A DNA stretch of 39,551 bases, from assembly GCA_033297205.1 (NCBI GenBank), contig MU859317.1:1-39551 (forward strand). The letters are read 5' to 3'. The number at the start of each line of letters is the position of its first letter. Position 1 is the stretch's first letter. The notes below the pieces were generated by a model. The model did not search any database, was not told the origin of the DNA, and was given only the letters and a program-made list of their open reading frames with translations. Source of the stretch: Pseudoneurospora amorphoporcata. Taxonomy: Eukaryota > Ascomycota > Sordariomycetes > Sordariales > Sordariaceae. Below, piece after piece: positions 22,427 through 33,649 of this stretch. The position numbers and the translations under genes are program-made.

Positions 22427-25400
22427 ATGGACGCCCAGGTAAGGCCGCTCTCCCCAGCGTGAAAAAATATATCCCCCCCCCCCCCCCCGCGCAAGCTCGC
22501 ACCCGCCGACCCCGCCATATGTCCAACCAAATGGAGAGATCAGAATGTACCTCTTTGGCACACGTCATTTCTCTCTGTCCTCTCGTGCTGACGGTGGTTT
22601 CTGCTATAGTTCGAACAGGCGATTGAGATCGCCTTCGATCCTCGTTCCAGTCAGGCCCTGAAGAACCAGGCGCTCGAGTTCCTCAACCAAGTCAGGACCG
22701 ACGTCCAAGCATGGCGTATTTGCGCCGCGCTCTTCACGCGGAGCCCGAGGGCATCCGAAATCGTACGCCATGTCTCCCTTGAGATGGTCAACAACGCCGT
22801 CCACTCCCAAGGGTTGGACGCCCCCGACCTCGCCTTTGTGAAAAATTCTCTACTCGACTATATCACACGCACATATGGTCCCAACGCTCAGGACCAAGCC
22901 GACCCTGCGAACGTTCAGAACAAGCTCACACAAACCCTCACGTACCTCTTTGTCGCCCTGTACGGCGAGGGGTGGGAAACCTTCTTCGACGACTTCCTCG
23001 CCTTAACCAGCTCCCAGAATGGTGCTTCAAGAGACAACCTCAGCGGCGTTATGCTATACCTCCGTATACTAAGCTCCGTACATGACGAGATCGCCGACCT
23101 AATGATCAGCCGCCAAGGGAACGAGTCGAAGAGGAACAATGATCTCAAGGATCTGATTCGAGAAAGGCATATGCAGAAAATTGCCATGTCGTGGCAGGAC
23201 ATCCTCGCACAGTGGACCAATAAGCATGATGGGGTGGTAGAGTTGACGCTCAAGGTCATCGGAAAATGGGTCAGCTGGATCGATATTTCCCTTGTCGTCA
23301 GCCAGGACATGCAGAACTTGATCTTGCCCTTGATCGGCAGGACTGGCATCACAAACAACAACATTGATACCGTGAGGGACACTGCCATCGACACGTTGAC
23401 GGAGATTGTTGCCAAGAAGATGGGGCCGAGCCACAAGATGGAGCTGATTTCGTTCCTTAACCTTGGTGGCATCATCACAGAGCTTCTTGCAAGTCAAGGA
23501 TTGGACGAGTTCAAGGGCACCAATCGTTATGACAATGACCTCGCAGAAGTCGTTGCAAAGCTCCTTAACACGATCATGACGGATGTAGTACGGGTTCTTG
23601 AGGACAACAAAGTCGACGCCGAGACACGAGCAAAGGCCGAACGTCACCTTCAGGATTTCTTGCCGGCCCTTCTCCGTCTGTTCTCTGATGAATACGACGA
23701 AGTGTGCTCGACGGTTATACCCTCGCTCACCGACCTGTTAACGTTCCTTCGCAGGGTGGGGACACTGCCTGATAGCTATTCTCAAATGCTTCGCCCAATT
23801 CTTAGTGCCATCGTTGCTAAGATGAGATATGACGAGACTTCTTCCTGGGGCACCGAGGACGGAGAGAGCGAAGAGGCCGACTTTCAGGAGCTCCGCAAAA
23901 GGTTACAGATCCTGCAGAAGAGCGTGGCTGCCGTCGACCAAACTTTATATATCGAATTCTTGAGTACCCTGGTGGGCAACATGTTCGCAACGCTCGAGCA
24001 GCAAGGCCCACTAATGGATTGGAGAGATTTGGACTTGGCCCTCCATGAAATTTATCTGTTTGGCGAGCTTGCTCTGCCGAACGCCGGACTCGCCCACAAG
24101 AGCGAACCTAATGCCGTTGCCACCGAACGTCTTGCTGTGATGATGAGCAAGATGGTTGAGTCAGGTAAGATAATGCATTATCCTTGCCAGACGTTTGCTG
24201 GGCTTCGAGCTAACAAATTTGATAGGCATTGCGAACTTCCCCCATCCAGCAATTCTTCTCCAGTACATGGAGATTTGTGTCCGCTATCATGCCTTCTTCG
24301 AGTCGCACCACCAATACATTGCTCCCGTACTCGAAAACTTTGTTCACCTTATCCATCACGAGCATCCTAGGGTCAGAACCAGGTCTTGGTATCTTTTCCT
24401 TCGGTTCGTGAAGCAGCTGAGAGCCCAAGTGGGCAACGTGGCAAAGACTGTTATTCAGTCGATCAGCGACCTTCTCCCTATTAAGGCTGAGGTGCCGAGC
24501 ACTGATGCAGAGGACGATATGTCCTCGGATGAGTCTGATCACTCCGCCGACGCCATCTTCAATGGCCAGCTATACCTTTTCGAGGCCATCGGCTGCATCT
24601 CATCAACCTCCACCACACCGGAGGCTGATCAGGCTTTCTACGCTCGCTCGGTTATGGAGCCTCTGTTCTCTGACATGAGCATGCACCTGCCACGCGCCAA
24701 GTCTGGCGATGCGCAGGCTATCCTACAAATCCATCACATCATCATGGCCCTCGGCACCCTGGCCAATGGCTTTGCTGATCCTAACCAGTCACAAAACCCC
24801 AATAACCAGCGTACACCCCCGCAAGCCGTATCTGCAGAGTTCTCCAGGGCATCCGAGGCAATCCTGGTTGCTCTTAATGAGCTCAACACTAATGGAGAGA
24901 TCCGTGCCGCATGCCGCTCTGCCTTCTCCCGTCTACTTGGTGTCCTTGGGGCTACCATTCTCCCACAATTGCCCCAGTGGATCGAAGGACTCCTTTCTCA
25001 AAGCTCTAGTAAGGACGAGATGGCGTTCTTCCTTCGCCTACTGGAGCAAATTGTCTATAACTTCAAGGGCGAGATCTACAACATCCTCGACCTCCTCCTC
25101 ACCCCCCTGCTCCAGCGTGTTTTCGCCGGTCTTTCTGAGCCCATCAACGGAACCGATGACGAGATCCAGTTGCAGGAGCTGCGCCGCGAGTACGTATCGT
25201 TCGTTCAGGTCATTTTGATCAACGATCTTGGCGGCGTTCTCGTAAGCGGATCCAACCAGGGTGTCTTCGAGTCCCTAGTGAACTCCATCATGACTATTGC
25301 TAAGACCATTGTCCACGGTAATATCGTGGCCAGTCGCATTAGCTTTAATGTTCTGGCGCGGATGGCTCAACAGTGGGGTGGTCCTGACGTCGCTACCATC

Positions 25401-25739
25401 GGCGAGAACCCTACCGCGAACGGTGTGCCTGCGCCCGCTTTCCCCGGGTTCGATCAATTCATGCTTACCCAGTTCCACGCCGCGTGCTGGGAAGTCATGC
25501 AGGACATTCACTTCAGACCCTATGCCGATGCTCAGACACGGCAGATTCTGAACGAGATTACCGGTCTGGAGCAGACCATCTACCTCAAGACGGGCGAGAA
25601 ATTCATCAACCACTGCCAGACGGTGACATTCCCGGCCGTCGGCATGGGCGCCGAGGACTTCTTGCGTGCGCTCACCAGTTCTACGGACCGTAAGGCCGTG
25701 ATGACTTATTTGCAGCAATTGCTCAAGAGCCGGCGATAG
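22427..25739 (+). CDS. LOS1: Exportin-T / Los1-type tRNA nuclear export receptor
   Basis: Three exons: 22427-22438, 22610-24164, 24226-25739; 1026 residues, close to other fungal Los1 proteins. The 12-nt first exon encodes only M-D-A-Q; the 171-nt first intron carries a 16-C run (22473-22488) and a CTGAC branch site, and the second intron is 61 nt with CTAAC. The N-terminus (FEQAIEIAFDP...ALEFLNQ, then an Xpo1-like helical region to about residue 250) and the central HHEHPRVRTRSWYLFLRFVK block identify exportin-T in the importin-beta/karyopherin superfamily, built of HEAT repeats. An acidic insert (DAEDDMSSDESDH) lies at about 610-625. The protein would carry mature tRNA from nucleus to cytoplasm with Ran-GTP. 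Another karyopherin is possible but less likely given the conserved block. It converges on the membrane protein gene. Confidence 0.87.
22473..22488. repeat. 16-C homopolymer in exportin-T intron 1
   Basis: Sixteen uninterrupted C bases within the 171-nt first intron. Length is likely to vary or to be misread in sequencing. Confidence 0.95.
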
Positions 25740-26917
25740 AGTCGCGCGGGTCATGTGTCTGGTGGGCCAGGCAGGGCGAGAATTTTGAGTGTAAGATAAT
25801 GGGTCATATTGAGAAGGAGGAGAGATATGGGTAGGAGACGAGGATACCAGAGGTAGATGCCAGGGGTGGATGCCAACGGATAGAGAAGAATGAGATTTGA
25901 GGTTGATAGACTGTGGAGGTAACCCTTCGAGTATTTCGCATACATATCTTACCTATATACTTACCCCCAAGTCAAAAAGTTAAATTATGCTTAAATAGCG
26001 TTAAAGCACAGGCAGGAATCATGTCTATATATCCCAGTTCGTTTTATTTCAGGTTGCTTACAGAATTTGTTGCTCGCATCATATTTATATAAAATAGACA
26101 AGCTGTACACCGTAGACGACACAACAATTGTACAAAAAAAGGACACTCATAAGATAATGGTGGTGACTACTCTTGTACATACGACCATACCCACTGGAAA
26201 ACTCGGGATCCCGTCCGCTCTCCCATAGATAAGCCAGTGAGGGCCAGACTAGTAGTTGGGTCGGTGACGACCAGCGAATCCCTGGTGTTGTATGTTTTTT
26301 GCTTCCTTGCCCTCGTCTTCCTTTTTTTTTTTTTTTCTGTTTCTTCTTTTTTTTTTCGACACACTCACCTTGTTTGTTGTGCTTTTTAAACACATTGTCC
26401 ATAATTACCAACAATACATCGAAGCATTATGCCCAGTTTGCTCTTTGTTGCCCGACATCCATATCTGGCGTTCAAACCATCTGCATTAGTGAAACCGTTC
26501 AGTTCTGAGCACGATGTACACATATGCCTTCGATTTGTCTCTTTTTTTTCACATAGCTGGATCAAATGCGTCAAACTGATGGGGGCTCTTTCTTATGACT
26601 TGACTCATGAATGGAATTAGTTCAAGCGGCTATAACCAAGCCGCATGTTCTGAACTTGGCCCATCGCAATTCATGCATTATGCCGACCATCATCCTTTCA
26701 AAAGGAACGGCAAAATCATTATGTACAAAATAAATTGCTGATGAGAACAGCTTTGTATGCTCAATTGTCCTGTTGTTCTTTACTTCTTCTTTTTCTCAAA
26801 TGCTTTGCATATCGGTTTTCGGCCGACCGACCAGTGCGTGTCCCCCTGTTGCCTCTCTGAGCACCGGACACTCTTCATCAACTATTACTACCACGAGCAT
26901 TGAATTAAACGCCTCAA
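25740..26917. other. Convergent intergenic region (3' UTRs)
   Basis: About 1.2 kb between the stop codons of two converging genes. It holds T homopolymers at 26322-26336 (15 T) and 26347-26356 (10 T). The short open frames there are created by these tracts (Phe- or Lys-runs) and are not credible genes. Ends of both transcripts should fall here; no terminator can be pinpointed. Confidence 0.5.
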
Positions 26918-29900
26918 TCAATCCGCCTTAGCACCAGCCTGCAACCTCCTCATCGCGTCCCTATGCGCTCGATGCGCTCGATGTGATTGTGCCACCTGTA
27001 TCAGTGAATGTCCGCTGCTTCGTCTCTGCTTCGTCTCCAATGCCGCACATGCCGCCGTGGATGGATCCTGCTGCTGCTGCTGCTGCTGTCCATGCCCGTA
27101 CGTGGTCCGTTGTGCTGAGTTCCTCCGATCCATTCCTGGATGGATTTGCTGTGTTTGTGTTTGTGGTTGTGTGTTGGCACCGAGCTGATGACCGAAAGTA
27201 TAAGGATCGTAGACTGTGGTTGGTTGTTGTATTAGTGATGATGATGACGGGGCGATTATGGGAGTGGCAGTGTTGTTCAGTGCATTACGACTTGATGAGA
27301 CCCGCAGGTCAGCGGCAACACTGTTGCGGAAATTGGCGAGTTTCGCTTGGCGGACGGCATCGGATGTTGTCGACGATGAATTGATCGCTTGTCGAGCTGG
27401 CTGGGGAGACATTGTAGACGCGGGAGTATTCCAGGATTGATGGTTGAGCTTCGGGCTCGGGTTCCGGTTCGACTCTCGGAGCATATCTCGTGATCGGTTG
27501 TGTTTGGATTCGTATGTAAGGCTGCTTTGGCGAATGATCTTGCGGCGCTGTGAGAGGGGGATGTCGTCGATGTCGATCGGAGGACTACCGGTGCTACCCT
27601 GAATAAGATGCGGTTGCACGGAAGGCGTTCCGTTGAGGGCGTCCATTGCCGGTCCGTTGAAGAAAAGTCCCTGGGATTTGCTGCGGAGGAGAGCCTCGCG
27701 TGTATCAATCAGCGTTGATGGTGTCCGGTGTCGAGATGCTGATAGGGTTTGAGGAAGGCCAAGAGGGTCAACAGCAGAGGGGAAAGCTGATACCTCCGGA
27801 GCAACGGCGCGTGATGTTTGGTGGCCGCCGCCTGAGAGCTGTGCTGGAGCCCGTTGATGGGCCTGGACGCCTCCCTCCTCAGCAATTGTTTCGGTGAACA
27901 GTCTTGATGTCAGCCCATTCAGTGTCTCAGAAGCAGACCTATAGGGAGAAGCTCTGGTTGTCGCCACAGGTTCCGGCTTTGGCGTATGATCCGGAGCATG
28001 ATAAGTACCCTCCGGATGTCTTTGCAACAGGGGCCCGGGGCTGCTCCGATGTATACCCCGTTGTTTAGCAAGGTACTCTATTACAAAGCCTGTGGTTTTG
28101 GGGATGGCTCGAGGTACGCTAGCACTCGTCGCTGTCTGTTGGAGACTGGCGACGTCGAGCGGCACTGGTTTTTCGATTGGAAGGTCCGAGTCTGTCTCGT
28201 TAGGACCGTCGATAGACTGAAGCACTGCCGGCTCCTCAGGCGAATCTGCAGTGTCCAAGTGCTTTGCCCATTCGTTTGTCCGGTAGTACAAAGCGATTGG
28301 TGAAAGCTCCTGTACAAGTGTGTCCTTGAGGAGGCTCGACTCGTCTGACTTTGGCGTTCCGCTTGATCTCGTCTCTGAGTCTCCCACGAGCACAAGGACA
28401 TCCGTCGTGACTGGTTGATCCTTCTCCTTGTCTTCGTTATACTCATACGGCTCGTTAAACATAAGAGCATATCCTTGGGTTGTTGATGGGATCCCTGCTT
28501 CTTGCTGGGGTTGGCAGTGATCTGGCTGATCACTTTGAACTCCAGACAACGTCTTATCTGTAACTTCCTCGGCCGGCTTGACCGTCGGGCCTGGCTGTTT
28601 CCCTGCGTCTTTGTTGTTTTGGGTATCAACGCTAGACACCTTACTCTCTTCCATCTTGTCGTCCTTGCTGTCCTCATCAGCGCTGACAGAGCCCAAGTCA
28701 TCCAAGTTCACCGCGACTGAATCCGTGTCATTTCGTACTTTCCAAGTTGCTGCAACTAGCCCTTCACGACTCTCACCGCGCTGGTTCCCTTCGGCATCGC
28801 GGTTTGTGGGCTTTTTTGATATGTTCCGAAAGACCTTGGCCGAGCCGTTCGATAGTCGCCCGATGATTGTCGTTGACCGGCGTTGAGTTGCGTGTCCAAG
28901 TCTACTTTCCTCGTCATTCCCAGGTCGCCCCTCGCCTCCAGCTCGTCTTTCTGCCCCTTCGAGAGGTAGCGGTCCAGGCCCCGAGTTTGAGTCTGATGAA
29001 GATTGAGAGCCTGGTGTAGAAATCTGAACAACCGACGACACCACCCTTCGTCCATTGCTCTCCCTCAACTCCGCCTCCTTTTCGGCGATAGTCGGACTTC
29101 CACTATCGTTGCTGGACTCATTCGAGACTCCATGATCCGAGTCCTTAATGGCACCTTTGAGGTTGCGAGTTGGAGAGCATGCCATTGCTGCCGCGGTAGC
29201 TTGGGCCAAGGACAAAGGTGTTGCTGCCCTTTCAACTGCGTACTCGAACTTGCTGTTCCCAGAATCCGTCCCTGTCGTTGACCTTGAGCGGGTCGTCGTA
29301 ACTGCCGATATGCTGCGTTGACTGTGTCGAAGCATTCGCTTTTCGCCGTCCATATCACCGAGACCCAAATCTTCCGATGGAGGTACCTGTCTGATTTTTC
29401 CATCTCCGTACTTCCGTTCCCACTCTCGGAGATCGCGAGCTCTTGCCTCTTCCAACTGTTGTGCAGTCTTCTCGTCTTCTGCTTCCCAGTTTTTTTCGTG
29501 ACCTGCGAGTTCCGACTCCCGTCGATGTCTAACCAATTGCCAGAGTTTGAGCTGTGAAACGATACCGGCAGCAAAGATAACCATGATGGCTGCTATCTCG
29601 GCGCGAATGCCACGGGTCAACGGGTACGTGATTGTGCCGAGGGGAAAGATATCGTCATTGAGATCCCAGTCGTATGCCCAGAACTCCTTCAATCCAGCAC
29701 GGGCAAAGCAATCAATACCCAGAACTGCAGCAGTGGCGCCCGAAAAGGAAACGGACGCGATGAGGCCGTAAGTGCGCGTCCAGCGAGTGAAGTATAAGCA
29801 AAAGCCGGCTAAGGATAGCAGGATGATAAAGGCTATTCTGCCGCCGCCGTGCTGAATTAGACCTCCGGATCTCAGAGTAAGCAACCACATACTGAAACAA

Positions 29901-30589
29901 AAGCCAGCGAGCAGGCAGGCTAGACCTTCGGCCAAGTCCTGGAATATGATGGCTAGGCCGCCGACTATCAGGCCAGTACATCCCGCAGCCACGACGTAAG
30001 CTCCCTGAACAGCGTCACTGACTGGCGGATCAGTCACGTAAAGGATTAAAACAGTGGTTCCTAAGCTGGCGAGGAAGCCGGTTGTGAGGAATGTGTGAAG
30101 CCATCTTTTCTTGATTCCGACCAAAGCGCAGATGATACCTGCCACGATAAGTAGGGCGCCGGAAACTGCCCAGCCGGGAGTAATTGTTGGTTGGATGGGA
30201 AGTTGGCCGTGGGGTATTGTAACTGAAAGTCGATAAGCTGTTTGCCCCCAGAACGTGAGACCTGGTGATTGAGATCACATACCTTCAAAAACGGAAGAAC
30301 CGTTGGTAGCCCCGGCAGTGGCGGAGATGGCGGGAGTGGTGGTTGCAGGTGCAGAGATTGTTGTGGTAACTGATAAAGAGCTCTCCGACGAGCTTTGAGT
30401 CACTGCTGGTGAAGTTGGCATACTTATGGTGCTTTCGATGGGGCCGGTAAACATTTGACTCGGGGATACTGTGATGGATATCTCTGACTGTTGCCTTTTT
30501 TCTGGTCTGATCAAGCCTCCTGCTGTGAGAGTGAGGAGAAGGTGGAGGCACAAGAAGTGCCTCGCGTTAACCAAGCTCGAGGCCCTCAT
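26918..30589 (-). CDS. Large multi-pass membrane protein, TM7S3/TM198-like (DUF4203) domain
   Basis: Two exons: 30589-30283 and 30222-26918, with a 60-nt intron (GTATGT...TTTCAG), 1203 residues. The N-terminus (MRASS...FLCLHLLLTLTAGG) is a good signal peptide and is why this start was preferred over an in-frame ATG at 30766. A Ser/Thr-rich luminal or extracellular segment (about 40-100) precedes roughly seven hydrophobic helices (about 118-340) with the ITPGWAVSGALLIVAGI opening of the TM7S3/TM198-like family. The rest, about 860 residues, is a low-complexity, charged, Ser/Pro/Gln-rich tail, probably cytosolic, with seven consecutive Gln near residue 1150 (CTG repeat at 27068-27088 on the plus strand). 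Function in fungi is not established. The frame is intact. Many overlapping open frames on both strands are shadows of its unusual composition. Confidence 0.85.
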
Positions 30590-31690
30590 TCTGGTGCCTC
30601 TGTCGACGGCACCGCAGTGAGACGGCTTGAGTCTGTGGCAGACGAGGGGGAATGGAACTTCCACATGTAGTCTCTCACATCTGACCCTATGGCATGGCTT
30701 GCTTATCAGTGGGTGAGAGCCAAGGAAAGCAACAATGGATGAGAAGAAAGCAAGATATGATAGCATGAAAAACGTGAAATCCGGGTACCCGCAAGTAGGT
30801 CGAGGATACTGGCCTGGGGGATATGGGAGGGGGGTTGCATGGGGCCGATCAAACGATGAAAACCTGGATCGAGATCATAGCAAAGGCAGGAGTAGGTATA
30901 CCGGTTTAAGGAGCATGTAATGACAAGGGTACCGTCAGGAACAAGACTTATCCCCCGTCTCAAAAGATTTGTGAAGAGGAGGACTGACGAGAAAGGCACA
31001 AGAAGAGCTATATGCCCGGGGACATCAGGCACAAGGTTGAGCCAAGAACTTTGTCTGACTTGTCTTATGTTGGGCCTTCGCCGTCACCATTGAGCAGGGG
31101 CAATGGAAATGCCACGGATGAAAGACGTGACGGTGGCTTGCCGGGTCATAGGTATTGGGAAGCTCTGCTCTGGTGTCTAGGTAGAGGTCGGGTAGGAGTG
31201 CTGGGAGGGGGAGGTACGGTGACATGGCGTCGAGGATGTCCAGGAACTGCCCTAGTGCGTTGCCGTATCTGCGTGCATGGGAATCGAGGCGCCATGATCC
31301 ATTCAGTTCCTACTTGCCAAGGGCACAAACTTGGAGACGCCGCTCGGGCGTGGTGTCTTTCTCGGTTCTCCGCTCGTGGATGCCGGTGAGGCCAGTCGAC
31401 TACCGAGACAGCCTGGCATCGTAAAATCCGGTGAACAAATAGGCCAAGGTGCATGAGAACCAGCAGAAGTTGGTTTCGAGGAGCAGGCAGGCAGGCAGAG
31501 GCAGGTCGGGAAGAGGTGATGTCGATGCGACGTTCGAGCCCGTCCTGCAAATTGTCAGATTAGAGGGTGGATATCTGGGTTTTTCTGGCTATACTCAATC
31601 TGGGTTAGCCGCCCAGCCCCCTAGATTACTGGTTTCTGGGTATCTCTGGGATACTCCAGCACCCCCCAGATCCTCTGGGCGAGTTAATTA
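30590..31690. promoter_or_regulatory. Upstream region of the membrane protein gene
   Basis: About 1.1 kb of normal composition upstream of the minus-strand gene. Open frames at 31012-31389, 31146-31550 and 31449-31712 overlap on opposite strands and show no domain. The segment 31570-31690 has repeated CTGGG and CCCAG words and then passes abruptly into AT-rich DNA. No specific regulatory site could be assigned. Confidence 0.45.
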
Positions 31691-33305
31691 CATACACTCT
31701 TCAATCAATTAATTCTACATGGTCATATTTGATAATTAATAATTTAATTTGCATATTTATGATTAGAAACGCCATAATAAAACTAATATAAGCAATATCT
31801 CTACGAAACTAATAACGTTAATTATATCTCTATTAAAAGAATCTACTAGTAAAACTATTATAATCATCCTTAATACCCTTAACAATTAGCCTAACTAGTT
31901 CGAAGCCTTCAAATGACTAATTAAAAATAACTAAAATTTCAGTAATTAATTATTTAAGGATAGACTAATAATTTAAAAGGTCTTACTTCTTAAGCTGGAA
32001 GATTTCTTCCTTACGAAGCCTACGAAAGATCGTATTCTAATAGCTAAAAAAGAGTTTATTAAATTCTACCAAAGAATCCATATTAGGAAAATCGTAACTA
32101 CTACTATGACTACAACTACTACTACTACTTTAAATAAAGAAAACACTTAAAATACTACTATTACTATTATTATACAATTCTAATAAAAAGCTAACGAAAA
32201 CGTCGAAAATAATAAAAATAAAGAGGAAGATAAATATTATACTAAATGAAATATTAGGGAGGATATAATTATTAACCTCACTACGGACTTAACATAGTTA
32301 GAAAGATTACGTATAACTAAGCTAATAATATGTATAATATCTATTATAAATACTAGAAGGATTTTAATAACGTTAATATTAAAATCTATAATTAATTATG
32401 TACCTATATCGCCGCTTATCTCTATATTAATACCACTTTCGAATAAAATAAATCTACTTAGGATTAATTTAAAAAAATTAAGAATTAAATTAATTACTAC
32501 CCTATTAATTAGATCGTTAAAGCCTGGCATAATTATTAAACCTTTATTAAGGAGATTGTTAAAAAGTAGCTTAAGAACTTCAAAAAGTGGTTTTTAAATT
32601 AGAAAGTCCTTATTTCTAACGGAAAGAGGTTCGGCGTTAACGAAGCCACCTCCCCTACCGCCTAATTTACAGATTTTATTGATATAATTTATAAATATAA
32701 ATTTATTTAGGCAAGTAACGCTTGAAAATTTAATTACAATTTAGAAGATTTATCTTTAAAATATAAAGACATATCTATTAACTTTAGAAGGGTGTATATA
32801 TTAGAATATATTGTACTATTAATTAATACAAAGGCTATAGTTCAAAGTATTTAAAGTATTAATTAATTTAATTTGAAAGAATTTACGTTTAAAAGAGAGG
32901 ACATTTTTAATTTTAATAGTAAAAAGAAACAGAAGATAGTCGTAAAGAAAAAACGTAATACGGATAAAAATACCAATAATTCTTTATAATTAAAAAAGAA
33001 AAGAGGATTTAAACTATTTTATAAAGTATATAAATAAGGCTCCTACTTAATAATATACTATTAGTATATAATACCTAAATTTAGAGACAATCTTATTTAG
33101 AAGCTTAATAGTCCTACTTAGAAACTTATTAATAAGAATTTCGAAAAGTATTCTAAAATCTGTAAAAAGGTAGAAAAGACTAAGAACTAGATATATGACC
33201 ACTTTATTACTTTTACGTAAATTATTACTATAAAAAATTAAAAGCGATAAAAAATTAGTATTTATAATTTAGCGTTTTTTATTAAGTAAAGTAGTTTTAA
33301 CGTAA
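31691..33305 (+). pseudogene. Heavily RIP-degraded retrotransposon gag-like relic
   Basis: The block is extremely AT-rich. From about 32340 to 33230 one plus-strand frame gives a long protein-like read broken mainly by TAG/TAA. It contains WFLNxKVLISNGKRFG near 32590-32635 and a basic KKKQKIVVKKKR stretch near 32920-32955. Near 33010-33070 a pattern of Tyr and Phe with a central Gly sits where a CCHC knuckle followed by a PxFR/PELR-type motif would be expected, as in Copia-type gag. The family call is tentative; protein-coding origin is more certain. Confidence 0.5.
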
Positions 33306-33649
33306 ACGATAAGGAAATCTATTGTCATAGCATAGCTGGACTGGTTACTAGAGGACTAGCCGTAGGATCAATTGCACGACTATAAAATATTAAATAAAAG
33401 GTCTATAGCCTTATCTTATCTAGAGCTCCCGGAAAAGGAAGGCGGCAACGAGTGGCAGATCTGACTTATATGTCCAGATCTGTAATGCCTTCGTTGTTTA
33501 TTTTCTCTTTTCTCTTTACACTTAATATTACTTTGAATTGTGCCTTCTAATCTTGCAGTCGTATCTCTTGTAGGATCACGCTTTCATACCTACCCGCTCA
33601 AAAATTTTACAATCTTCGATTTTAGGGCTTTCCTTTATATTTTCAATAA
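33306..33649. repeat. Moderate-GC block, possible LTR remnant
   Basis: A TGTCATAGCATAGCTGG start at 33323, a CTATAAAAT motif near 33379 and better base composition than both sides suggest an LTR inserted in the AT-rich relic. I could not find a matching CA end or a target duplication, so the identity remains open. Confidence 0.3.

Noticed and set aside
22784..24370. Classical importin-beta (Kap95) as identity of the karyopherin
   Set aside because: Length of about 1026 residues and the HPRVRTRSWYLFLRFVK block with its acidic insert fit exportin-T/Los1 rather than the shorter Kap95.
26085..26508. Lys-rich and Phe-rich open frames
   Set aside because: They arise from T/A homopolymer tracts in the convergent intergenic region.
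31012..31712. Several 66-134 codon open frames upstream of the membrane protein gene
   Set aside because: They overlap on opposite strands, carry no motif and lie in probable promoter DNA.
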